DNA of 64,000 bases from Bradyrhizobium erythrophlei (GCA_900129675.1 FSRD01000001.1:7181501-7245500); one strand, 5' to 3'; positions 15,983 to 24,601 are shown, numbered from the stretch's first letter. The notes: generated by a model from the sequence alone, not told the origin. Numbers and translations: made by a program.

Positions 15983-17572
15983 GTGACGACGCCCTCCGAA
16001 CCGCTTCCAGCCGACCTTGCCGCTGCGCACGCGATGATCCTTGCGCAGCGAGAATTGCTGACGCTGGCGAAGAGCGAAGTGACGGTCGGCCGCCTGGAAA
16101 TCGAACGGCTGAAGCTGATGCTGGCCAAGGCACGTCGCGAGCAGTTCGGGCAATCTTCTGAACGCGGCAGGCTGCTGGTCGAACAGCTCGAGCTGTCCAT
16201 CGAGGATCTTGAAGAGACCCAGGCCGAGCAGGAAACCAGGGCCCAGATCGCGGCACCGGAAGCCGCCAAGCAGAAGCGCGCGCAAAATCCGCGGCCGCCT
16301 CGACGTCCCCTGCCAGATAACCTGCCGGTCGAACGTATCGTCGAACCCGCGCCTTGCGCCTGCGGTAAATGTGGCAGTGAGCGGCTGCACAAGCTTGGCG
16401 AGGTGGTATCGAAGACGCTGGAATGCGAGCCGCGGCGCTGGAAGATTATCGAGCACGTCCGCGAGAAGTTCTCCTGCCGGGATTGCGAGGCGATCACCGA
16501 GGCGCCGGCGCCCTCACATCCGATCCCGCGCGGCTTTGCCGGGCCGAGCCTGCTGGCGATGGTGCTGGTCAACAAGTTCCTGCTGCATCAGCCATTGAAC
16601 CGCCAGAGCAAGACCTACGCCCGGGAAGGGATCGCGATCGATGTCTCGACATTGGCGGATCGGATCGGCGCCTGCGTGGTGGCGCTCGACCCAATTATTG
16701 AGGCGATCCGGACCCACGTCATGAGCGCGGAACGCATCCACGCCGATGACACGACGGTGCCCGTACTCGCCAAACTGAAGACTGTCACCGGCCGGATCTG
16801 GACCTACGTTCGCGATGACCGGCCATTTGGCGGCAAAGACCCACCGGCGGCGGCGTTCCATTACTCGCGCAGTCGTGCCGGGGAGCATCCGCGAGGCCAT
16901 CTTGCCGGCTATGTGGGCCTCATGCAGGCCGATGCCTTTGATGGATACAACCAACTCTACAAGGTTCAAAGGAAGCCGGCTCCGATCCTTGAAGCGGCTT
17001 GCTGGAGCCACGGCCGGAGGAAGTTTGTCGACCTGGTGAAACAGGGAGAGGCGCCGATCGCCAGCGAGGCTGTGCGTCGTATCGACCTGCTCTTCGAGAT
17101 CGAGCGCAGCATTAACGGCAAAACGCCGGAGCAGCGGCTTGCCGTGCGTCGTGAACAATCGCGGCCGCTCATTGCCGAGCTTGAAATCTGGATGCGCCAG
17201 CAGCGAGCGTTGCTCTCCACCAAGAACGATACCGCCAAGGCGATCAACTACCTTCTCAATCGCTGGGAAGCGTTCACCCGCTTCCTCGACGACGGCCGCG
17301 TCTGTCTTACGAACAACGCCGCCGAACGAGCGTTGCGCGGTGTGGCGGTCGGAAGAAAGAATTGGACCTTCGCCGGTTCAGACGCTGGCGGCCATCGTGC
17401 CGCCGCCGTCTATACCCTGGTCGAAACCTGCAAGATGAACGGCGTCGATCCGCAAGCCTGGCTCGCTGACGTGCTGGCCAGGCTTCCAGATCACCCCGCC
17501 AACAAAATCGCCGACCTGCTTCCCTGGAATTGGAAGGCGAACCAACAGTCCAAGGCCGCCGTTGCCGCCTGA
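15983..17572 (+). CDS. tnpC: IS66 family transposase TnpC
   Basis: A 529-residue transposase of full length starting at GTG 15983. The N-terminal third has the leucine-zipper-like helix and the zinc-finger region (CACGKCGSERLHKLGE, then FSCRDCEAI). The catalytic DDE residues are expected in HADDTTVPVL, MQADAFDGYNQLY and NNAAERALRGVAVGRKNW. No frameshift or internal stop is present. The stop codon lies 52 bases before the right end of the element. Confidence 0.96.
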   Translation: MTTPSEPLPADLAAAHAMILAQRELLTLAKSEVTVGRLEIERLKLMLAKARREQFGQSSERGRLLVEQLELSIEDLEETQAEQETRAQIAAPEAAKQKRAQNPRPPRRPLPDNLPVERIVEPAPCACGKCGSERLHKLGEVVSKTLECEPRRWKIIEHVREKFSCRDCEAITEAPAPSHPIPRGFAGPSLLAMVLVNKFLLHQPLNRQSKTYAREGIAIDVSTLADRIGACVVALDPIIEAIRTHVMSAERIHADDTTVPVLAKLKTVTGRIWTYVRDDRPFGGKDPPAAAFHYSRSRAGEHPRGHLAGYVGLMQADAFDGYNQLYKVQRKPAPILEAACWSHGRRKFVDLVKQGEAPIASEAVRRIDLLFEIERSINGKTPEQRLAVRREQSRPLIAELEIWMRQQRALLSTKNDTAKAINYLLNRWEAFTRFLDDGRVCLTNNAAERALRGVAVGRKNWTFAGSDAGGHRAAAVYTLVETCKMNGVDPQAWLADVLARLPDHPANKIADLLPWNWKANQQSKAAVAA

Positions 17573-17616
17573 GCACTTCGTGGCAGACCATCGCGCCTGC
17601 CTGGGGTGCTGGCCGG

Positions 17617-17970
17617 ATGCGTACTCAGAGAACCATGGTCGGGCTGCTGGTGCTGGTCATCATCGGCCTTGCGGGGGCGTTCTACGCGAACTGGAGGACC
17701 CTGACGCAGCTGCGAACGGTAAAGGCCTTCGTCGAAGGCGCGGTGTTTGCCGACGCGGTGGCGGCCTGCGAAAAGGCGCCGAGTTCGACGCCGTTCAAAT
17801 GGAATGGCGGCAAGCAGACCGCGGTGATCGGCTTGAACTCGGTCAAGCTCAACAAGGACACCATCATCGCAAGCTACACGCTGGTGGCCGACAGCGTCTA
17901 TTGCGACTACGATCCAATCAAGAAGAAGGCCGATATCGGATCGAACTTCCTCGAGCGAGAATCGTTTTAG
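17617..17970 (+). CDS. small membrane-anchored protein, 5' end replaced by the IS66 right end
   Basis: The surviving part of the split gene. The right terminal repeat of the element supplies an in-frame ATG (17617), so the new reading frame begins MRTQRTMVGLL where the original began MTFQRTMVGLL; the predicted length, 117 residues, is unchanged. One N-terminal helix (GLLVLVIIGLAGAFYANW) is followed by a soluble part with two cysteines. I do not recognise the function. The original promoter is now 2.5 kb away, so expression would depend on the element. Its stop overlaps the end of the convergent globin gene by 4 bases. Confidence 0.75.
   Translation: MRTQRTMVGLLVLVIIGLAGAFYANWRTLTQLRTVKAFVEGAVFADAVAACEKAPSSTPFKWNGGKQTAVIGLNSVKLNKDTIIASYTLVADSVYCDYDPIKKKADIGSNFLERESF
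17625..17632. repeat. target-site duplication, right copy
   Basis: TCAGAGAA immediately follows the right terminal inverted repeat and matches 15075-15082 exactly. Confidence 0.93.
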
Positions 17971-18377
17971 GCTTCGCTCCGCTTGACTATACCTTCGATC
18001 TCGTCGAGCAGCTTTCGCCACGCCACATCAAACTCCGGCGACCACTCGGCGCCGAGAACCTCGCGCAGCGTATCGGCGATCGCGCCGAAGAACGCGACGA
18101 ACAGTTCGCGCGGCGTGCCATAGGCGTCGTGCGACGACACCTCGCATTCGATCAGGCGAAAATGGCCGGTGCGTTCGCCTGCGAAATCCAGCATCGCCTC
18201 GATCGTCAGCGCCAGCATCGAGCCCTTGACGAGCGCGCTGCCTTCGCTGCGAAACATGCTTTCCGCTTCGGGGTGTTGATTGAACAACCGGCGATAGACC
18301 AAAGGCGTCAGATCCTTGCAACGCTCTGCGGCGAGTTCAAAACTGCGCGGAATCGGATCTTCTGGCGGCATCATCAT
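17967..18377 (-). CDS. single-domain globin
   Basis: A 136-residue haem-binding globin of the flavohaemoglobin/Vitreoscilla-type lineage without a reductase domain. The pattern fits helix by helix: A/B helix (RSFELAAERCKDLTPLVYRRLFNQHP), C/E region and an F helix with the proximal histidine H83 in SSHDAYGTPRELF, followed by an H helix (VAWRKLLDEIEGIV). Such proteins bind oxygen or NO. It is transcribed leftward, directly downstream of a strong hairpin terminator at 18395-18425, and is convergent with the IS-truncated gene. Confidence 0.85.
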   Translation of the reverse strand: MMMPPEDPIPRSFELAAERCKDLTPLVYRRLFNQHPEAESMFRSEGSALVKGSMLALTIEAMLDFAGERTGHFRLIECEVSSHDAYGTPRELFVAFFGAIADTLREVLGAEWSPEFDVAWRKLLDEIEGIVKRSEA

Positions 18378-18394
18378 CGCTCGGGATGATCTCG

Positions 18395-18425
18395 AAAAAA
18401 AAGAGCAGGGCGGTTAGCCCTGCTC
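18395..18425 (-). terminator. strong intrinsic terminator on the minus strand
   Basis: Read on the minus strand, GAGCAGGGC - 5-base loop - GCCCTGCTC is followed by eight T residues. It ends 17 bases before the globin start codon, so it either closes a separate small RNA or acts as an attenuator in the globin leader. Confidence 0.9.
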
Positions 18426-18600
18426 AAAAATTGTGTCGACCCTGTTTTCCCCAAAAATTCGGATTTGGTCTTGATTGTTGGGGTGACGCTGCTTGTGCGC
18501 GCCGGGCTCCTCCCGAGACTTGGACCACCAGACCTGAGCCTTGCGGCTGGCCTGAGGCAGCACTGGTAGACCATCTTTTTCGTCTTGTCACCTTTTTCAG
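18395..18600 (-). ncRNA. candidate small RNA or globin leader RNA
   Basis: The roughly 200 bases upstream of the minus-strand terminator fold well. A 10-bp stem with one mismatch is formed by 18563-18572 and 18522-18531; inside it is a 4-bp helix capped by a GCAA tetraloop (18537-18548), then a CGGG/CCCG hairpin with a purine loop (AGGAG) around 18504-18516. The only open frame through it (66 codons) lacks a ribosome site and runs through the terminator. I could not match it to 6S, tmRNA, SRP or RNase P RNA. Boundaries are estimates. Confidence 0.45.
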
Positions 18601-18833
18601 CAACGAATGTTCAAAATTCGAGCAAATTGCGAAATGATTGGGAACTCACCACTGGTGGTTGCAGGCCGGACGTCAAAATCCATGGTCGGGACAAGGGGAT
18701 AGGGCTGGTCCCGCAAAGGCAGCAGGCGGGCCGGCAAGCCCCGTCCGCGTGGCGGAATTTCATGGCGACCCGCAACATAAGCCGGGAACGCAATCTCGAC
18801 TCCGGACTCTCTTGGTGATTAGTTGGGTGACGG
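18601..18833. promoter_or_regulatory. divergent upstream region of the copper locus
   Basis: About 230 bases between the candidate RNA and the first DUF2946 gene; no gene seen. It should hold the promoters for both directions. A small dyad ACCAC-TG-GTGGT lies at 18648-18659. I see no riboswitch or regulator box that I can name. Confidence 0.4.
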
Positions 18834-19223
18834 ATGGGTTTTATGATGCGCCGGCGGCTGAAGAAATTTCTTCCCATAGTCCTGATGGCTCTGATCGTGC
18901 AGATTTTTGCACCGATCGGCGCGACCTGGGCTGCCAGCATCGCCGCCTCGGACCCGTTGGCCGCTGCCGTGATCTGCCATGGCAATGCGCCACAGGCGTC
19001 AGGACAGACCGATCAAACCAGCGGGCACCGCGCCCATGACGGATGTTGCTCGGTTTGCAGCGTGCTCGCGACCGGCGCGCCCGTCGATGCGCCGCAGGTT
19101 GCGGCCGCGATCCCGGTGGATCGCCAGGCCGGGCGCGTGGTGTGGATCGCGTTCACACCTGACCTTTTTTGTTCGCGCGCGGGGTCTCACGAGCAAGCCC
19201 GCGCCCCACCGCAGTTGACGTGA
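18834..19223 (+). CDS. DUF2946 family protein, copy 1
   Basis: A 129-residue exported or membrane-anchored protein: charged start (MMRRRLKKF), hydrophobic helix (LPIVLMALIVQIFAPIGA), then a soluble part with a His/Cys cluster (HRAHDGCCSVCSV) and the end QARAPP. DUF2946 proteins usually accompany copper genes. Starts at 18834, 18843 and 18846 are all in frame; the paralogue at 21698 begins MRRRLEIF, which favours 18843 or 18846. It opens the copper locus and shares the layout SDPL-x-AA-x-IC, CC-x2-C, QARAPP with copy 2. Confidence 0.8.
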   Translation: MGFMMRRRLKKFLPIVLMALIVQIFAPIGATWAASIAASDPLAAAVICHGNAPQASGQTDQTSGHRAHDGCCSVCSVLATGAPVDAPQVAAAIPVDRQAGRVVWIAFTPDLFCSRAGSHEQARAPPQLT

Positions 19224-19281
19224 TCTTGGCGGCCTCTGGCCGCTCCAATGCGTTCACGACTCAACATTTGCGGAGAATCCC

Positions 19282-20283
19282 ATGTCTATCCGTCTTTGGC
19301 GCGCGGGCCTGCCAGGGTTCGCCATCGCGCTTGTCCCCCTAAATGGAGGCATCGCCCACGAAATCGTAGGTAATCGCTTCTTTCCAGCAACGATCGGCAT
19401 TGACGATCCCGGGGTGAACGACGAGCTGTCGCTTCCCACCGTCGACAGCTTCAAGACCGGCGACGTTCCGCCAGTGCGGCAGCGCGACATATCCAGCGAG
19501 TTTTCCAAACGGATCACCGAGGATTTCGCGATATCGTTTGGCTCGACCTACACCTTTCTTGGCCCGATGGACCCAACGGCAGCCGGAGCCAACGGTTTTC
19601 AGAACCTCGATACCACCTTCAAATACCGCGTCTACAAGAACCCGGAACATGAGTTCGTGATGTCGGTCGGTCTGAGCATCGAGTGGGGCGGGACGGGCGC
19701 CGAAAGCGTTGGCGCGGAGCCGTTCCATCATTACACGCCGAATCTCTATTTCGGCAAAGGGCTCGGCGATCTTCCGGACACGCTGTCCTGGATCAGACCG
19801 GTCGCGATCACCGGCCAAGTCGGCTATTCGATCCCTGCCAAAAACTCGACCACTACGTTTGGCATCGATCCGGACACCGGCAATCCGACCGTCGACACCC
19901 AATTCAATCCCCGAGTTCTGAATTGGGGTGCGACGATCCAATACAGCATGCCTTATCTGAAGTCCTCCGTCGTGGATCTCGGCTTGCCGGATTTCGTCAA
20001 TCACCTGATCCCGCTGGTAGAAGCGACGTTGCAAACGCCAGTGGCGAATACGCTCACCTCGGGAACCATGACCACCGGCACCATCAATCCCGGAATCATC
20101 TGGGTCGGAAATACATTTCAGATCGCCGTCGAGGCGCTGATCCCGATCAACCGGCAAAGCGGCACCAATGTCGGGGTGATCGCGCAATTGCACCTCTACC
20201 TCGACGACATCGATCCGCGCGGCATCGGCAAGCCGATCTTCGGCGGGCCGGTTCAGCCAGCAAGCCCCTTTCCAAGGAATTGA
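19282..20283 (+). CDS. outer-membrane beta-barrel transporter-like protein
   Basis: A 333-residue protein with a signal peptide (about residues 1-25). The body shows alternating hydrophobic strands and turns (ISFGSTYTFLGP, FKYRVYKN, FVMSVGLSIEWGG, VLNWGATIQYSMPYL, FQIAVEALIPIN, VGVIAQLHLYLDDI), like the phenol-degradation MetA-type outer-membrane family often found beside metal genes. GGAGAA stands 8 bases before ATG 19282. It lies between DUF2946 and copC and is probably the outer-membrane route for the locus besides the TonB receptor. The function is an inference from context. Confidence 0.7.
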   Translation: MSIRLWRAGLPGFAIALVPLNGGIAHEIVGNRFFPATIGIDDPGVNDELSLPTVDSFKTGDVPPVRQRDISSEFSKRITEDFAISFGSTYTFLGPMDPTAAGANGFQNLDTTFKYRVYKNPEHEFVMSVGLSIEWGGTGAESVGAEPFHHYTPNLYFGKGLGDLPDTLSWIRPVAITGQVGYSIPAKNSTTTFGIDPDTGNPTVDTQFNPRVLNWGATIQYSMPYLKSSVVDLGLPDFVNHLIPLVEATLQTPVANTLTSGTMTTGTINPGIIWVGNTFQIAVEALIPINRQSGTNVGVIAQLHLYLDDIDPRGIGKPIFGGPVQPASPFPRN

Positions 20284-20285
20284 TC

Positions 20286-20642
20286 ATGCGCCGCTCCTCT
20301 CTTGCCGCAATAATGCCGGTTCTGCTCTTGCTCGCGACCGGTGAAGCCACCGCGCACGCTTTTCTCGATCACGCCGAGCCGCGCGTCGGCAACACGGTCG
20401 CCACGGCACCGCACCAGGTAACGCTGTGGTTTACCCAAAAACTGGAGGCTGCGTTCAGCACCGTCACCGTGACCAACGCTGCCGGTGAGCGGGTCGACAC
20501 CGGCAAAGCCCGCGTCAGCGGCAATCAGATGTCGATATCGTTACGCGCCGGCGGCGCCGGAACGTATCATGTCACCTGGCACGTGCTTTCCGTGGATACG
20601 CATACGACAGACGGTAATTTCACCTTCCAGGTCGGCAAGTAA
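20286..20642 (+). CDS. copC: periplasmic copper-binding protein CopC
   Basis: A 118-residue CopC-fold protein that binds Cu(II) in the periplasm and passes it to CopD. Cleavage after residue 23 (ATA/HAFLDHAEP) leaves H24 as the first mature residue, the histidine-brace ligand of CopC; D104 and H106 in SVDTHTTDG match the remaining Cu(II) ligands. There is no Met-rich Cu(I) site, so it is the Cu(II)-only type. It begins 2 bases after the preceding gene and 16 bases before copD. Confidence 0.92.
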   Translation: MRRSSLAAIMPVLLLLATGEATAHAFLDHAEPRVGNTVATAPHQVTLWFTQKLEAAFSTVTVTNAAGERVDTGKARVSGNQMSISLRAGGAGTYHVTWHVLSVDTHTTDGNFTFQVGK

Positions 20643-20658
20643 GGCCGCGGGCAAACCG

Positions 20659-21618
20659 ATGGACTGGTTAGGTGCGGATATCGACGGTCCGCTGGTTGTC
20701 ATTCGCGCACTGCATTTTGCCGCCACGGCGATGACGACGGGAATACTGGTTTTCCGCGCCGTGGTGGCGGATGCCGCCTTTGGTTCGGCAACGCCGGCGG
20801 GCACGCTCGTCCGGGCCCGTACCCTTCGCCTGGCCGCGATCGTTCTCGCGCTATCGGTGGTGTCAGGCGTGGCCTGGCTGCTTCTGGAGGCCGCCTCCGT
20901 GAGCGGTCTTGCGCTGCCGGAGGCCATGACCTCGGAGGTGCTGTCGACCGTAGTGAACCAGACGCAATTCGGACGGGTCTTCGAAATCCGCTTCGCGCTG
21001 GCGGTCATGTTGGCGGGCTGTCTGGGAGTTGACCGGTTTCCGCTGGCCCGTGGGCTCGCGCTCGCTATTTCGCTCGGCCTGATTGCGGCCATCGCGTGGA
21101 CCGGGCATGCCGGATCGACGCCGGGTGAGGTGGGAATCCTGCATCTGGCCGCCGACACGCTACATCTCGTTGCCGCAGCGATGTGGACCGGAGGCCTCGT
21201 ATCGCTGGTGCTGCTGTTGTCGGCGAGCCGGCGTGACCGGAGTTCTGCGGGCGCATCATTTGCATGGCAGGCGACGACGCGCTTCTCGACGATGGGCATC
21301 GCCGCGGTCGCGGCGATTCTTGGCACCGGCATCGTCAACGCATGGATTTTGGTCGGCTCCTGGCACGCATTGATCGCGACCGGCTACGGGCAACTCCTGA
21401 TGCTGAAGATCGTGCTGTTCATCGTCATGTTGTCGTTTGCCGCGGCAAATCGATTTTGGTTGACGCCGCGGCTGGCGTTGCCGTCATCGACCAAGACGCA
21501 ACGTGATGCGCTTGGCGGGCTTACGCGCAACAGCGTAATCGAGTTCGTACTGGCGTTGGTGATTTTTGCCATCGTCGGAATACTGGGTACGTTGCATCCG
21601 GCGATCCACGGTATGTAA
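20659..21618 (+). CDS. copD: copper resistance/uptake membrane protein CopD
   Basis: A 319-residue integral membrane protein with about eight helices, the CopD/YcnJ membrane domain that moves copper across the inner membrane. Conserved histidines lie in RALHFAATAM, WTGHAGSTPG and DTLHLVAAAMWTGGL. In the B. japonicum PcuE and Bacillus YcnJ proteins the CopC and CopD domains are fused; here they are separate adjacent genes. ATG 20659 gives a normal N-terminus; longer in-frame versions would overlap copC. Confidence 0.93.
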   Translation: MDWLGADIDGPLVVIRALHFAATAMTTGILVFRAVVADAAFGSATPAGTLVRARTLRLAAIVLALSVVSGVAWLLLEAASVSGLALPEAMTSEVLSTVVNQTQFGRVFEIRFALAVMLAGCLGVDRFPLARGLALAISLGLIAAIAWTGHAGSTPGEVGILHLAADTLHLVAAAMWTGGLVSLVLLLSASRRDRSSAGASFAWQATTRFSTMGIAAVAAILGTGIVNAWILVGSWHALIATGYGQLLMLKIVLFIVMLSFAAANRFWLTPRLALPSSTKTQRDALGGLTRNSVIEFVLALVIFAIVGILGTLHPAIHGM

Positions 21619-21697
21619 AAGCGCTCTGCTACTTCTGCGGCGGCTCGACAGGCGTTGGGGCGAGTGGTACGAAACCTGAGACGTCTTGGGGAAAATC

Positions 21698-22078
21698 ATG
21701 CGACGGCGGCTGGAAATTTTCATTCCAATCGTACTGCTCTCGATCCTGGTGCAATTGATTGCGCCGATCGCAGCCTTTCGCGTGGTCGCAAACGCGGTCT
21801 CCGACCCGCTCTATGCGGCGTCGATCTGCTCCGGAATGGCGTCGTCGCAGGATGCTTCTCAGACAGCTCCCGTCAAGACCCAGCATGATAATGCAAATTG
21901 CTGTGCGTTTTGTGGGGCGGGCGACGGCGGCACGTTTGCCGTCGATCCGCCGCCGCTCGTTTTTGTAACCCTGCAGCGCCAGTACCAGCTTGTCGCATGG
22001 CTGGACGCCGCAAATCCGATGCCGGCCGTTCGGGTCGGCTCGAACACGCAGGCGCGCGCGCCACCGACCATTTCCTGA
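21698..22078 (+). CDS. DUF2946 family protein, copy 2
   Basis: A 126-residue paralogue of the protein at 18834. It keeps the order: MRRRLEIFIPIVLL helix, SDPLYAASIC, a Cys cluster (NANCCAFCGAG), and the C-terminal QARAPP. Sequence outside these motifs has diverged. It sits directly before the TonB receptor, as copy 1 sits before the other outer-membrane protein, which suggests one DUF2946 protein per outer-membrane component. An in-frame TTG at 21686 is a weaker start. Confidence 0.8.
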   Translation: MRRRLEIFIPIVLLSILVQLIAPIAAFRVVANAVSDPLYAASICSGMASSQDASQTAPVKTQHDNANCCAFCGAGDGGTFAVDPPPLVFVTLQRQYQLVAWLDAANPMPAVRVGSNTQARAPPTIS

Positions 22079-22172
22079 CCTCACGAACACCCGAGCGATC
22101 GGTGCGGCCGTTGCCGTGCCGGTTGGTGCAGTCGAGTCAACCCGGCCACAGCGCCGGTGTCAGGATTATCCT

Positions 22173-24572
22173 ATGCTTCGTCATCATGCCCTGGGCAGCG
22201 CGAGCCTGCTTGCGCTGTGCAGCGCGCTTTTCGCTATTCCTTCCAACACCAGCGCGCAGACGGCCGACCGGACATTGCCGACGGTGACGGTCGACGCTCC
22301 CCGGGAAATTCGCGCCAGATTGGCGGCGTCGAAGCCCCAAACTCGTTCGTCATCGGTGCGGCGGCAGACAACGCCAACCGCGGCGCCGGTGACGACCGCC
22401 GCGTCGCAGAACGAGAACGTTACCGCAAGCGCCGCCCGCGAAACGCTCAGCCAGGCGCCGGCCGGGCAGACATCGACGACGATCGATCGAAGCCAGTTCG
22501 ACAACCGGCCTTCATTTTCAGTCGGCGACGTCTTGCGCGATAGCCCCGGCATTTCGGTGAAGCAGGGCAACGGACCGCGCGATATCGGCATTTCAATCCG
22601 CGGCTCAAACGCCCGCAACGGCTTTGGCATCCGCAACCTGGTGATTTTCGAGGATGGTTTTCCGGTCACGCAACCAGACGGCCTGTCGCGCAGCGATCTG
22701 ATCGATCCTCGTGCCTATGGCGCCATCGACGTCATCCGGGGGCCGTCATCGGCGCTCTATGGCAATTACGCGACAGGCGGTGCGCTCAATTTCCGGACCC
22801 GTCCGGGCGGCAGCATCGACGGCGTGGAATACGGCGTCGATGGCGGGAGTTTTGGCTACCTCAGCAACTATCTGGCGGCCGGCAAGAAGGTCGGCAATTT
22901 CGAAGGCTCGCTGTTTGCAAGCGACGTGCGCGGCGACGGTTTTATCCAGAACAGCTGGTTCAATACCCAGACGGTGAACTTCCTGGGTACCTTGCAGGCG
23001 ACCCCCGACGACCGCTTAACCGTCAAGTTCATCAGCAATGACCTGAGCACGCGCCTACCGGTGCGATTGTCGCTGAATCAATACTATCAAAATCCGTTTC
23101 AGGTGGGATGCGATGCGGCGGAGGTTGCCGGTTGTGGATCACAACCCCTGTTCAACAACGGCTTCAATGGTCCGAAGAGTTCGGTTACCGCGGTGCAGGC
23201 GGGCTTTGGACGGGATGACCGCCGCACCATCGTCGGCGGCCGCTGGGAACATGATTTCGACAACACGACAACCTGGCGAACTCAGTTCGTTTTCGACGAT
23301 CGCGATATCAATCAGCCAACGGGAGCGACCAGCGCGATCGGCGACTTTCCCTCCTACAACTACATGACCGACGTCACCAAGCGCGGCGAAATCTTCGGCA
23401 TGGATTCCACGACATTCGTCGGTGGTTGGTACAATACGCTGGTGGCCTCAAGCGATACCCGCAACGTGATGCCGGGCGGCAATGCAACACTGGGACTGCT
23501 TCAGGCCAATACGTTTAGCGACACGTCTGACTACGGGGTTCGGGCGAGAGAGGAGCTGAAGCTCAACCCAAACCTGACGGCGGTTGCCGGGATCGAGTGG
23601 GAAAACACGCGCCTGAAGGGAATTAATACGGTCTACCAGTATAAAACATTCAATGTTCCGATAGCGACGATTCCTCCGCCAACGACCGCCGACCTGCAAT
23701 TTCAAAATACCGCTCCCGAACTGGCCTTGCTCTACAAGGTCAACAGCGAGTGGCTGTTCCGCGCCCGAGCCGCCACAGGTTACGGAACCCCGCAGGTCAC
23801 GAACCTGTTTGTTCTCCCGAGCGGTGCGTTCGGCAATAATACCCAGCTCCAAACGCAGAAGAACCTCGGTTACGACCTCGGCTTCGACTGGACGCCGAAC
23901 AATGCGCTCAAACTAGGTATGACCGGCTTCTACGAGTTTTTCCGCAACGAACTGGTCACTCAGGCAACCCAGGTCGGAGCAGCGAATTCGAGCTATACGT
24001 TCAACGCGCCGAGGTCGGAGCATCGCGGGGTGGAGCTTGCGGCCGATTGGAAGTTCTACCCCGGCTGGCGATTCACAGCGGCTTATACCTATCTCGATGA
24101 GGTCTACACCGAATACACCGAGAACATCATCAACGGTGCGGTCTTCAGCTTTAACCGGGCGGGAAACAAAATCCCCGGCATCTCGCCGAACGAGCTGACG
24201 ACGCGGCTCGGCTATGACGAAATGTCAGGACGGCTTGCAGGCCTCGGAGCGTTCGTCGAGGTTCAGTGGAAGGACTCGCTTTACATGGACAACGCCAATT
24301 TGTTGAAGGCGCCTGGCTATGAACTGGTCAACCTCAATGTGCACTACAAGACAGACCTCGTGTCCGACTACTTCAGGGCGTTGAGCCTGTATCTTGAGGT
24401 TCAAAACGTGTTCGACCGGACCTATGTCGCTTCGGCCAACAACATCGGAAATACGGTCAATAGTGCCGGGATTCAGAATCCTGCGAGCGTGCTTGCGACA
24501 ACGCAGACCGGTTCGATCTATGCCGGGTCTCCGCGTGCTTTCGTTGCGGGCATGAAGGTGGCATTCAGATGA
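22173..24572 (+). CDS. TonB-dependent outer-membrane receptor (copper type)
   Basis: A 799-residue receptor. A signal peptide (residues 1-28) and a TonB-box-like LPTVTVDA are followed by an unusual Ser/Thr/Ala-rich linker of about 80 residues, the plug domain (FSVGDVLRDSPGISV ... GNYATGGALNFRTRPGG) and a 22-strand barrel ending FVAGMKVAFR. By context it imports copper or a copper complex, comparable to PcuB of B. japonicum; specificity cannot be read from sequence. Start ATG 22173 is the first with a proper signal peptide. Its stop overlaps an ATG (ATGA) of the next gene's frame. Confidence 0.9.
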   Translation: MLRHHALGSASLLALCSALFAIPSNTSAQTADRTLPTVTVDAPREIRARLAASKPQTRSSSVRRQTTPTAAPVTTAASQNENVTASAARETLSQAPAGQTSTTIDRSQFDNRPSFSVGDVLRDSPGISVKQGNGPRDIGISIRGSNARNGFGIRNLVIFEDGFPVTQPDGLSRSDLIDPRAYGAIDVIRGPSSALYGNYATGGALNFRTRPGGSIDGVEYGVDGGSFGYLSNYLAAGKKVGNFEGSLFASDVRGDGFIQNSWFNTQTVNFLGTLQATPDDRLTVKFISNDLSTRLPVRLSLNQYYQNPFQVGCDAAEVAGCGSQPLFNNGFNGPKSSVTAVQAGFGRDDRRTIVGGRWEHDFDNTTTWRTQFVFDDRDINQPTGATSAIGDFPSYNYMTDVTKRGEIFGMDSTTFVGGWYNTLVASSDTRNVMPGGNATLGLLQANTFSDTSDYGVRAREELKLNPNLTAVAGIEWENTRLKGINTVYQYKTFNVPIATIPPPTTADLQFQNTAPELALLYKVNSEWLFRARAATGYGTPQVTNLFVLPSGAFGNNTQLQTQKNLGYDLGFDWTPNNALKLGMTGFYEFFRNELVTQATQVGAANSSYTFNAPRSEHRGVELAADWKFYPGWRFTAAYTYLDEVYTEYTENIINGAVFSFNRAGNKIPGISPNELTTRLGYDEMSGRLAGLGAFVEVQWKDSLYMDNANLLKAPGYELVNLNVHYKTDLVSDYFRALSLYLEVQNVFDRTYVASANNIGNTVNSAGIQNPASVLATTQTGSIYAGSPRAFVAGMKVAFR

Positions 24573-24601
24573 TCGACAGGCTCAACAGGGGAAATAAAGC
24601 C

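Larger units (their letters stand above)
15083..17624 (+). mobile_element. complete IS66-family insertion sequence, 2542 bp
   Basis: The ends are defined by the perfect 11-bp terminal inverted repeat GTACGCATCCG (15083-15093) and its complement (17614-17624), flanked by identical 8-bp TCAGAGAA duplications. It carries the three-gene set of the IS66 family (tnpA, tnpB, tnpC), all intact, so the element looks young and possibly active. It sits in the fifth codon of a small membrane-protein gene. A short dyad (GACCTTAA 15138-15145 / TTAAGGTC 15154-15161) lies just upstream of tnpA and may regulate the element. Confidence 0.95.

Noticed and set aside
18374..18574. 66-codon minus-strand frame inside the candidate RNA
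   Set aside because: No ribosome site, very basic low-complexity product, and the frame runs through the terminator hairpin; an RNA is the better reading.
18640..18830. Possible cobalamin riboswitch ahead of the copper locus (GGTCCCGCAAAGGC-like stretch)
   Set aside because: The conserved B12-box and the ordered GGGAA and GCCACTG elements are missing, and the first gene downstream is a DUF2946 copper-type gene, not a cobalamin gene.
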